From assembly GCA_035544875.1 (NCBI GenBank), contig DASZZP010000038.1:186001-250000 (forward strand): a stretch of 64,000 nt of DNA, written 5' to 3'. Of this stretch, positions 25,852 to 34,000 are shown one piece after another. A model generated the notes under the pieces. That model did no database searches and was not told the DNA's origin. It worked only from the letters and a program-made list of their open reading frames with translations. A program made the translations under genes and the position numbers. The DNA is from JASLEW01 sp035544875 (GTDB lineage Bacteria > Acidobacteriota > Thermoanaerobaculia > Multivoradales > UBA5704). Numbering within the stretch: position 1 is the first letter of the stretch; each line of letters starts with the position of its first letter.

Positions 25852-25964
25852 CGCCTCAACCTCGCCCGGTCGGGAGACGCTGGCCGGGAGGACTGGGCAG
25901 ATGCACGGATGGCGACGCGGACCGGGAGCACTTGACGAACTGGGTTTTCCAGGCTTGGCGGCGC

Positions 25965-25973
25965 AGTATAGCA
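25965..25973 (-). promoter_or_regulatory. Extended -10 promoter for the glycan operon
   Basis: TGCTATACT on the minus strand is an extended -10 with no matching -35. Transcription would begin near 25958, about 107 bases before GTG 25851. The paralogous decayed copy has a matching box at 28859-28867 in the same relative place. Confidence 0.5.
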
Positions 25974-26100
25974 CGCGCTCGCGCGTACCATGGCTCGTTC
26001 ATGGCTTGTCGCCTTCCGCATCTCGACACCAAGCCGAGGGGTAGCCGGAAGAGTCTTGCACCTTGGGCGAGGACGTGACGGCGGTGGCTCGACAGGGTTC

Positions 26101-26403
26101 CTAGCGGGCTTGTCGTGATCGGCGGCCGTAGCGACCGATGTCGTCATGCTTGATCACGTCTACGAAGAAGATTGCGCCCTGCTCCACACGAAACACAATG
26201 CGGTCGCCGCTGCTAATCCGCGCCTCGAGATAGTACTTGTCCGGCAGGATCGGCTTCACGTTGAGGCCGGGAGTATCAGTCCCTTTGATGAGCGCCATTG
26301 CAACCCGATCACAGGAAGCTTGCCGTTCCGCAGGGAGCCGCGCGTAACTGTTCCACCACTGTTCCGTCCAGGTGGCGGATGCAACAGCCGGACGGAGAGC
26401 CAA
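26101..26403 (-). CDS. RelE/ParE-superfamily toxin-like protein
   Basis: A 100-residue basic protein. YYLEARISSGDRIVFRVEQG followed by FFVDVIKHDDIGRYG resembles the beta-sheet core of RelE/ParE (mRNA interferase or gyrase toxin) proteins. Starts at TTG 26403, six bases after the stop of the AbrB-type gene and behind a GTAGGCAGG ribosome site. The order antitoxin-toxin and the close spacing make a type II toxin-antitoxin module likely. Catalytic residues cannot be assigned confidently. Confidence 0.7.
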   Translation of the reverse strand: MALRPAVASATWTEQWWNSYARLPAERQASCDRVAMALIKGTDTPGLNVKPILPDKYYLEARISSGDRIVFRVEQGAIFFVDVIKHDDIGRYGRRSRQAR

Positions 26404-26409
26404 ACCTGC

Positions 26410-26727
26410 CTACCGATGCCCGCGCCGGCCCTTGCCCTTGAAGCTATCGAGGATTGCCCGAGCTTCTTCGGCCGAATGCGTAACCTTGGCCCGGCCCTCG
26501 GCAAGGTCTGCCTCGGCCTTGCGGATTCGGCGCTGCATCTCGGGATGGTGAAACCAGAGCTGGTCGCGCGGCACAAGCGCCGCCGGCACCAGTTCGTAGG
26601 TCCCCCGCTCCGTTCGCTCGAGAAGCACGAAGTCTCCAGGTTTGAGGCCAAGCGAAGCGCGCACCTCCTCGGGCAGGGTCGCGCGCCCCTTCCGGTCGAC
26701 GCTCAAGTACGAAACTGCGCTCGCCAT
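26410..26727 (-). CDS. AbrB/SpoVT-type antitoxin
   Basis: A 105-residue protein. The N-terminus, SVDRKGRATLPEEVRASLGL, is a swapped-hairpin AbrB (SpoVT/MazE) DNA-binding domain. The C-terminal half is charged and helical, as expected for a toxin-neutralising tail. The start is ATG 26727 with a GAAGGGA ribosome site. A 13-bp palindrome lies 11 bases upstream, overlapping a -10-like box, consistent with autoregulation. It is paired with the RelE-like gene. The pair lies exactly where the paralogous glycan block is truncated. Confidence 0.75.
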   Translation of the reverse strand: MASAVSYLSVDRKGRATLPEEVRASLGLKPGDFVLLERTERGTYELVPAALVPRDQLWFHHPEMQRRIRKAEADLAEGRAKVTHSAEEARAILDSFKGKGRRGHR

Positions 26728-26737
26728 CGTCCCTTCA

Positions 26738-26755
26738 TCCCACAGTGGGAAAGTA
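26738..26755 (-). promoter_or_regulatory. Putative promoter/operator of the toxin-antitoxin pair
   Basis: TCCCACtGTGGGA is a perfect 13-bp dyad at 26738-26750. It abuts TACTTT (26755-26750 on the minus strand), a possible -10 box. A palindrome between -10 and start codon is the usual place for antitoxin autoregulation. Confidence 0.4.
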
Positions 26756-26933
26756 CCACTCGGCTTCTCACTTCGCAAGAGGTCGCTGTCTCTTGTCCGA
26801 TCGTCTCCTCGTTCGGCAAAATGGCAACACAGCCCAGGGGTGTGGGGATCTCTTGCCATGTCACCTTGAGAGGACGGAAATCCCGCCCCGGCTACCCGGG
26901 GGAACCGCAAGTCTTGGGCGAAAGGGCGCTGCT

Positions 26934-27611
26934 CTACCATGAGCTGAGGACGACCACCTCGAGGTCGCGGCGGGGAGCGATCTCCGCCAGCACCTGCCGG
27001 CGGCGCGGCGTCACGTGGTCGCTGAGCGGGTGCATCGGCGAGGTGGTGGTCACCAGCACCGCCGGCAGTCCCAGCTCGGCGAGCAGCGCGGCCTGGAGCA
27101 GGCTGTCCTTGCCACCGCTGAAGGCCGCCGCACAGCGCCCCGCCTCGGCCAGCGGCGCCGGCCCGAGCAGCGGCGGCCCGTCGTCCAGCAGCTCGATCGA
27201 GCTCGCGCCGCCGGGGCCGCGCCCGGAGGCGCCGGCCGGCGCCTCCGCTAGGCCGCCACCGGGCTCACTCGCGGCGCCGCCCGCGGGCCGCTCCGCGCCG
27301 CCGCCTCGACGGTAGGCCCCGAGCGTCGTCAGCTCGCGCGCCAGCAGCCGGAGCCAAAACTCGCGGTGCCCGGGCTCGAGACCGACCGGCAGCCGCACGG
27401 AGCAGGGGCGCAGGAGCGTCCAGTGCGAGTGCAGGCAGAGCAGCGCCACGGTCCACCAGAAGCCTTCAGGCAACCGGCGGCCGTCGAGGCCGGCAGGCAA
27501 ACGCAAGCCGAAGGAGTGCGCGCTGTAGAGCGGTGTCGCAGGCTCGATCTGCCAGCGAAACCAGGCGCCCGCGCAGCTCACCTCCGGCGGATGGAGAACG
27601 ATCCGGTGCAT
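26934..27611 (-). pseudogene. Truncated paralogue of the QueC-like PP-loop gene
   Basis: 225 codons compared with 509 in the intact copy at 22214-23743. The N-terminal region aligns throughout (MHRIVLHPPE; WWTVALLCLHSHW; then FSGGKDSLLQAALL and LVTTTSPMHPLSDH). The reading frame ends abruptly in VVVLSSW and a stop, before the metal-binding cysteines and most of the PP-loop domain. Sequence beyond 26940 is unrelated and leads into the toxin-antitoxin module. The Pro/Gly/Ala-rich stretch before the PP-loop is longer than in the intact copy. Moderate similarity suggests old paralogues rather than a recent duplication. It is unlikely to be active. Confidence 0.8.
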
Positions 27612-27619
27612 GGTCGGCG

Positions 27620-28695
27620 TCACCCGGGCGGCCGTCGCGCGCGGCCGCCCAGCCGCGCGGCGGCACGGCGCGAGCGCCAGTAGAGGTCGGCGACCCGCCA
27701 CTACAGCGAGCCGTGGTCGGCGGCCAGCTCCCGCCGCAGGGCCGCCAACTCGGCCTGCGCCGCCGCCCGCTCTTGCTGCGTCGCGGCGAGCTCGCCCTGC
27801 GCCGTCGCCAGCTCACCTCGAGCCGGGCCGAGCGCCCCGCGCGCCTCGTGGAGCTCGGCCAGCAGCCCGCTCCGAAACAGCGGCGCCAGGCCGCCGCGCG
27901 TCCACTCCGTCGCCAGCCACGCTGGGCCGCGGGCGGCGAGCAGCTTGAGCAGTAGCCGCGCCCCGGCCGCGTCGCGGCCGCCACCCGCCGAGAGCTCGGG
28001 AGCGAACACGAAGACCCCTTCGAGCACGCGCCCGTGCACGCGGTAGAAGTGGGGCAATCGCCTACAGGTAGGGAGCGATCGGCTGACCTCGGCCGCAACC
28101 TCAGGGGGCCCTTTGACGTCCAGCCCCCGTCCCAGGGGCTCGAAATGCAGCACCCCGTCGGGCTGCTCCCAGAAATCGCCGCCGCAGACAGTGCTGCGGC
28201 CGATCGCGCGTCAGCACGACTAAGGTCAAACGCGGTTCGCCGCCGCCCGACAGCAGTTCTGGCCTCAACAGCTCCAGGTTGCGCCGCGCGCGGGCGAGCA
28301 GCCGTTCGCGCGGCGGCGTCGGTGCCGGGGGAAGCGGCGGAGACGGCGCCGGCGGCACCGCCATCCCCGCCGGCAGCGGCCGGGCGAGCCGCCGGACGTC
28401 AAAACCGCCCAAGACGTACTCGGCGATCGCCGGCAGCTTGTGATAGGACGAGATGCGGTATGCCACCGTAGCCCACAGCCACTCGTCGAGAGAGCAGCAG
28501 CGGACGGAGAGGTCGATGCCGCCGGCGGGCGCCGGCGTAGATCAGCTCGTCGCCCAGATTGCCGGCGCCGCGCACGAATGTCAGGTCCGAAGGGTCGCCG
28601 ATCGCTGCCAGTAGCCGCCGCCGGTTGTCCTCGATGCTGCCGGCGGGGGCCCTCGACCCCGGCTCCGGCGCCGCGGCCGGGTGCTCCGCGCTCAC
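27620..28695 (-). pseudogene. Decayed paralogue of the pyruvyltransferase-GT2 fusion gene
   Basis: Homologous pieces of the intact gene at 23740-25851 occur in the right order but in different frames. The start VSAEHPAAAPEPG and TFVRGAGNLGDELIYAGAR are read from GTG 28695. ISSYHKLPAIAEYVLGGFDV and LLSGGGEPRLTLVVLTRDRP are in a second frame (28466-28101). VLHFEPLGRGL, RVHGRVLEGVFVFAPEL and the coiled-coil tail are in a third frame (28153-27701). Most of the pyruvyltransferase core and of the GT2 domain are deleted. A TAG at 27703-27701 replaces a conserved Trp codon, and the old frame continues to a TGA at 27622-27620. Clearly non-functional. Confidence 0.85.
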
Positions 28696-29195
28696 CGCCC
28701 GAGCTCCGGTGGCGGACGTCGCGCCGAGGTCGCGGAAGGGTGCGCGGACGGGCAGTCGGCCCGCCCCGCCGGGGGCGGCGCGAACCCTTTGCCGCCGCTC
28801 CGCGATCAGCCGGGAGGCGCGACGGGCACACGGCAGTGAGCTGCATGATAGGGAAGTTACTATAGCACGCTCCCCCGTGCCTCCTCCGGGTAGCGAAATG
28901 CACGCCCAGAGGTAGATTTCGCTTGAAAGATGTCGCGGGCGGGGCTCTCAAGCGAGGCTCTCGCCCCGGCCAGCCTCCCGGCCCGCCCCCCGGACAGCAG
29001 CCGGAGCCCCCACGGGACGCGCACAAGGAGCAAGGGCGTGCTATAATCAGTAGCAAGGTAATCGCGAAGAGGTCGAAGTAGGGCATTGGGGTCTGATCGG
29101 CCTGCTCGGAGGAATCGTTGAACTACGTCGGTTTCTCTTGCCCCGCAGAATGACCAAGAAATGGGCTATCAGACACACTCGAAGGAGAACTTATC
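28696..29195. other. Intergenic region with two outward extended -10 boxes
   Basis: 500 bases with no gene I can support. A minus-strand extended -10 TGCTATAGT (28867-28859) matches the one before the intact glycan operon. A plus-strand TGCTATAAT (29039-29047) could serve the small membrane protein at 29196, leaving a leader of about 140 bases. GGGGTCTGAT near 29086 resembles a fragment of a common mobile-element-associated repeat, but nothing else supports an insertion. Confidence 0.5.
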
Positions 29196-29669
29196 GTGGG
29201 AATCTTGATACTCATCCTCATGGTGCTTCTGCCTCTGATCCCGGCCTTCCTTCTGTTCAAGTACCTGCCGCAGCCTAGGGCAAGCGTTGATGGAAAGGTT
29301 CCCGGCTTCACTATTAAGCTTGGCGGGGCAATCGCCGGGTATGCTGCTCTTCTCTTAATTGTGCTCTTTAACAATTCCAGGTTTACAATACCACCAAACC
29401 CAAGCGCCTTCCAGAAATGGACGGTTGAAGGTACTGTCTCGTTCGATGACCAGCGGGGCACACTACTGTACGACAGTATTTATTTCTTACCGCCAACCCT
29501 AGTCATCAAGGAGAATCACTTTCTCTTCACGCTGTACGCACCCGCTCAGACGCATCTGCCGAAGCTATATATTGGTGTGGACGGCTACAAATCTAATGAA
29601 CGGTCCTTGACTCTGGATGCTCGCGAGCGAGTCAGCAAGCTTATGGCGGTAGAGAGCAAAGGTCCATGA
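29196..29669 (+). CDS. Small membrane protein of unknown function
   Basis: 157 residues. Two hydrophobic segments at the N-terminus (ILILILMVLLPLIPAFLLF, then GAIAGYAALLLIVLF) are followed by an extracytoplasmic domain of about 90 residues with beta-type alternation (SFDDQRGTLLYDSIYFLPP). GTG 29196 follows a GAAGGAGAAC ribosome site. Its base composition is visibly AT-richer than neighbouring genes, suggesting transfer. Its last 105 bases overlap, on the opposite strand, the broken FadL-like gene. The C-terminus may therefore be a chimera formed when the two sequences were joined. I do not recognise the family. Confidence 0.65.
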   Translation: MGILILILMVLLPLIPAFLLFKYLPQPRASVDGKVPGFTIKLGGAIAGYAALLLIVLFNNSRFTIPPNPSAFQKWTVEGTVSFDDQRGTLLYDSIYFLPPTLVIKENHFLFTLYAPAQTHLPKLYIGVDGYKSNERSLTLDARERVSKLMAVESKGP

Positions 29670-30092
29670 TTTGTGCGGAAATGTTGACTTGTGCGGAACT
29701 ACGTAAGAAAGATAGGTGAGCGCGTTCGTGGTGTCCGTGTTGCTGCCATTGCGGACGCCCGACACGGTGTCGGCACCGAGGGTTGAGGTAAATGTACTGG
29801 GAGCATGGCCGCTGTCGGTAAACTGCGTCCGGTAAGTGAAGTGCTTGCCTTCCGTGGACACTTCCTGATGGTCAAAGGTCGTAGCCGCGAGACCCGCAGG
29901 GTTGGTAAAGGCAGTTGTGGCGTCGTCAGCAAGTCCGAGAAAGGCGCCGCCCATCGCTAGGCTCCTTGCACCGGGCGTTGAGAAGTTGAACTGGATACCG
30001 GTGCTGATCTCGTCATTGCTCTGAGCCAAGGAGTCGGCGGGTAGCAGGAGAAGAAGGGGCAAGAGCCGGAGAATCATGATCGAACGGTACAT
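29565..30092 (-). pseudogene. N-terminal fragment of an outer-membrane transport protein (OmpP1/FadL/TodX-like)
   Basis: About 175 codons. A signal peptide (LRLLPLLLLLPADSLAQ) is followed by RSLAMGGAFLGLADDATTAFTNPAG, the N-terminal hatch pattern of FadL-type hydrophobic-compound channels. The homology continues to WTFALYRHKLAD and then ends in unrelated residues and a stop; intact family members have about 400-450 residues, so most of the barrel is missing. ATG 30092 follows an AGAGAGG ribosome site, and an extended -10 TGCTATATC lies at 30121-30113. Expression signals look intact, but the product could not form a pore. Confidence 0.7.
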
Positions 30093-30458
30093 ATGCGGGT
30101 TCCTCTCTCTTGGATATAGCACAATCTCGATCGAAGTGAAGAAATCATAGCATAGCTGGGAGCAAGAAGGCAAGGTTAGCCGTTTCTGGTTGTCGAGTGG
30201 CCGGCCGCCGCCGGGGTTGCTCGTTGCGCGTCCGACGGCCAGGAAAACCGCCGCCCCTATGCTCGCCTCACCGGTGGCGCTGGCGTGCCTCGGCACGTCC
30301 GAGGGGATGAAGCCCACCGAGGCGCTTGCCATGGTCGCCGGCTACGGCGAGGGTTATCCGCACAAGTGGCCGCCGCCGCGAGGGCTCGCGGTGTCAGGGC
30401 GAGGCGCTATTCGATCGAAAGGCGGCTCCGGCCCGCCCGAACCGGCGGTCGGTCAGGG
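30093..30458. other. Intergenic region upstream of the FadL-like fragment
   Basis: About 366 bases. It holds the promoter of the FadL-like fragment near 30113-30121 and a TGCTATGAT box further upstream near 30145. Open frames cross it on both strands, but none resembles a protein family and none has a ribosome site. Confidence 0.4.
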
Positions 30459-31034
30459 CTACGGCCGGGCGGCCGCCGACGGCGACGACGTTGCGGATGC
30501 TGCGGGGCGCGCGGCCCGGGAGGCCGGCGGCGCCGGATTGGGCTTGTAGAGGGTGACCAGGCAGCCGCCGAGCGCGGCCAGCACGATGCCGGCGAAGAAG
30601 GGCCAGCGGATGCCGCGCCAGCCGCCGGCCGGCGGCTGCAGGAGCAGCGCGACCACCGCGTTGACGATCGGCGCGCCGGCGAAGACGATCGACATCACCA
30701 CCGGCGGCGTGCCGCGGGCGCCGAAGGCGAGGAGGACGCCGAATGCTCCCACCGCCCCGGCCACGCCGGCGGCGAGCGACCAGAGCATGCCGGTGCCCGG
30801 AAAGCTCCAGGAGGTCCCGCCGCGCGCCGCCAGCCAGCCGAGCGGGGCCAGCACGGCGGTGAAGAAGTAAGCCACGCCGACGAACAGGAAGGCCTTGTAG
30901 CGGCCGTTCACCGGGTCGGCCATGCCGACCTGCCCGCTGTGCAAGAGGATGCCGTAGAGCCCCCACGCGACCACCGACGACAGCGCGAACAGCAACCACG
31001 CGAGACCCGCCCCTGCACCTTCTCCGCTGGTCAT
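30459..31034 (-). CDS. EamA-like small drug/metabolite transporter superfamily protein
   Basis: 191 residues with about five hydrophobic segments and the DMT-type N-terminus LLFALSSVVAWGLYGILLH. Usual EamA transporters have ten segments and about 300 residues, so this is a half-size member that would need to dimerise, or a shortened one. The C-terminal 25 residues are Ala/Pro/Ser-rich and look non-conserved. ATG 31034 follows a GAGGA ribosome site. It is the last gene of the long minus-strand run, 60 bases after the ABC permease stop. A GATAAT box in that gap could be a separate promoter. Substrate unknown. Confidence 0.7.
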   Translation of the reverse strand: MTSGEGAGAGLAWLLFALSSVVAWGLYGILLHSGQVGMADPVNGRYKAFLFVGVAYFFTAVLAPLGWLAARGGTSWSFPGTGMLWSLAAGVAGAVGAFGVLLAFGARGTPPVVMSIVFAGAPIVNAVVALLLQPPAGGWRGIRWPFFAGIVLAALGGCLVTLYKPNPAPPASRAARPAASATSSPSAAARP

Positions 31035-31094
31035 GGCCTTTGTCCTCTTAGATCTGATTATCTGATTGATTCCCCGGCCTGGCCCCTGCCCGCC

Positions 31095-34000
31095 TCAACG
31101 CTCTGCCTTGAGCGCCGGCACCAGCGGCACCCGGAGCGCGCTGGCCGCGGCGACGGCGCTCGCCAGCATGCCGGCCAGCAGCACGGCGGCCAGGGTCGCG
31201 GTCAGGGAGCGCCATGGCAATCCCCCGGCCAGTCCCGCGCCGAGCGCCTCCGGCAGCAGTCCGGCGGCGGTTCCCAGCGCCACCCCGAGTGCGAGCAGGG
31301 CCGCGTTCTCGAGCAGCAGCAGGCCGGCCAGCTGGTGCCTGCGGAAACCGAAGGCGCGAAGCGCCGCGAGCTCCCAGCGCCGCTCGACCACGTTGCGCAG
31401 CAGCACCACCGCGAGACCGCAGGTGCCGAGCAGCAGGCCGAGGCTGCCCAGGGCCTGGAAGCTCGCGAGGTAGGTCTCCTCCACCTTGGCGTAGAGGCGC
31501 AGCCGCTCGGCAACCGGCACCACCTCGAATCCGAAGTCGCGCAGCTGGTCGCCGAGCAGGCCGGCGACGGCGTTTTCCCGCCCGCGAGCCGTGCGCACCA
31601 GGAAAAAGCTGCGCCCGCCATGGCGCGGGAAGTGGCGCGCCAGCTCTTTCTCCGGGATCAGCAGCGCGTCCTGCAAGGGGCTGCCGGCGAGCAGGCCGAC
31701 GATGCGCAGCCGCACCGGCTCGCCGCGCTCGCCGGCCAGGCTCAGCTCGTCGCCGACCCCGAGATGGAGGATCCAGCGCACCGACTGCTCGTCGCCGAGC
31801 GCCGGTACCACCTCGGACCCCGCTCCGCCAGCGCGCGCCGCGGAGCGCGCCTTGGCGAAGAGGTCCGCCAGGCTCCCCTCCCCCGCGGCCATCGCGAAGG
31901 TTCGGCGCGCCAGGAGAGGCGGCACGCCCAGCAGCCGCGGCCGCCGCGGCTGGTAGAGGTTGAGACAGCTCGCGTCGTCGCCCGGCACCGCCGGCAGGCC
32001 GACGATCTCGCCGCCGGCGAGCAGCCGCTCGGCCGGCTCGGGAAAGCCGAGCGCGCGGCGCCCGTCGCTCCGGCCGAGGTCGTGGTAGAGAGGGGTCGCG
32101 GACTCGGCGAGCAGTGTGAATCCTCCCCACTCCCGCCCCTCCCCCGCCGCGCCAGCGCGGCGGTTGGCCGCCACCAGCACCAGCACGAAGCAGGCGCAGG
32201 CCACCAGGGCGACCGCGAGCACGCTGCGGCCCGGGTTGGCGGCGGTGTTGCGGACCCCCAGGATCATCAGGCCGCCGCCGGGCGACTCCCGCTCGCCGAC
32301 CGCCAGGCACCAGAGCGCGAAGGCGCTGACGCCGGCCGCGAGCAGACTGGCGCCGCTGCCGAAGGCGAGGGCCGGCGCGCCGCCCCCAGCGGCACGGAGA
32401 GCCACGGCCAGCACGACGCCGGCGGCGCCCGCGGCGAGGCCAACCGCCCGCCACCAGGGCCGGCGGCGCTCGCCGCGCCCCGCCGTCACGGCGCCGGCCA
32501 GCAGTTGCGCCACCGGCAGCCGGCCCATCCGGCGCACGCCGGCGGCGAGGAAGACGAGCACCGTGACGACGCTCCCCAGCCAGCCCCAGACGAAGGTCGA
32601 GGGGCTGGCCGCAAACGCGAGCCGCGGCGCGCCCGCCCCCGCTTGCAAACCGCCGAGCAGCGGCAAGGCGAAGGCGCCCGCGCCTGGGAGACCGAGCAGC
32701 GCGCCGGCGCCGGCTAGCACCAGCCCTTCGCCCAGGAAGCGGCGCCGCACCGCGCCGGCCGGGTAGCCCAGGGCCAGCAGCAGGCCGACCTCGCGCGCCC
32801 GGCGCTCGAGCCCGAGAGTGAAGAGCAGACCGGTCACCAGCGCCGCGGAGACGATCAGGAACGAGCTGAAGCTGACGAACAGCGAGCTGAAGTCGGTGCC
32901 CTCGGCGGCCGACCGCAGCCCCTCGGCGCGCACCGGGCGCAGGGCGAGGCCGAACGCCGCGGGCCGCAGGCGCGCCAGGAGGAGCGGCTCGAAACGCGCG
33001 GCGAAGGCGGCGGCGCTTTCACCCGCCGGGCAGCTGAGGCGCAGCGAGGTGAGGTCGCCGAAGCGGGTGTGCCAAAGCCGGCGGCCGGCGGCGAGGCTCA
33101 CGAAGGCCTTGGGAGTGGGCCCGAAGCGCTGCCAGTATGCCTCGTCGCGCGGCCGCACCCGGTGGAGATCGACCGGAAAGGGCGGCGACCACGAGGCCAT
33201 GTCGCGCGCCTGGTCGATGCCGGGGAAGGCAGGGGTCAGGCCGCGGTCCGCCGCCAGTCCGGCGAGAGCCACCACGCCGCGCACCCTGAAGCTGGCGCTG
33301 GCGGTGGCGAGCGGCGCTCCGGCGCTGCCGCTGTCGGGCAGGAAGTAGCTCATCGCGACCCTGTCGCCGGGCCGCGCCGCGAGATCCTCCGCCGCCCAGC
33401 TGTCGAGCAGGATGTCGTCGCCCTCGGGCAGCGCCGCCGGCTCACCGCTCGCCAGGAGCAGCTCGCCGGCGCCCAGGTCGGCTTTCGACCGAGGTACGTC
33501 AGGGGTGGTTTTCACAGCCTTCAAGCCGGTGGGAGGAGTCCCGGCCCCCCCGGCGAGCCAGCGCCTGGCAGGCCGCCTTCCGACCGAGGTCCCAGAACGG
33601 CGGCGATCCTCTTCGCTCCATTCAAGCCGGTGGGAGGAGTCCCGGCCTCCCTGGCGAGTCAGCGCCTGGCGGGTCGCCTTCCGACCGAGGTCCGCGAGCC
33701 GCCACTCCAAACCCCCATAGCGTCTTGCCTCACCCGCCCCACCAGCGAGCGGACCTCGGTCGGAAGGCGACCCGCGAGGCGCCCCCCGGCCATTCGCGAG
33801 CCCGGGACGGAGGGGTCCCACTGCGCTCACCATCGAGTAGGGAACGGCGCGCCCGTGGGCGGCGAGCTCGATCGCCAGGTAGGTCAGGACCGGCTGCGCC
33901 GCCGAGCCCAGCTCGACGGCGGCCGCCGCGGCGCCCTCCGCCACCGCCGGCGGCAGGAAGAACTCGCCGCTCTCGAGCGCGAGGCAGGCGGCGCCGCCGG

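Noticed and set aside
29080..29100. GGGGTCTGAT stretch as the end of an insertion sequence
   Set aside because: No partner end, target duplication or transposase gene was found.
30285..32717. 810-codon plus-strand frame
   Set aside because: Antisense shadow of the EamA and ABC permease genes, which have clear membrane and family motifs.
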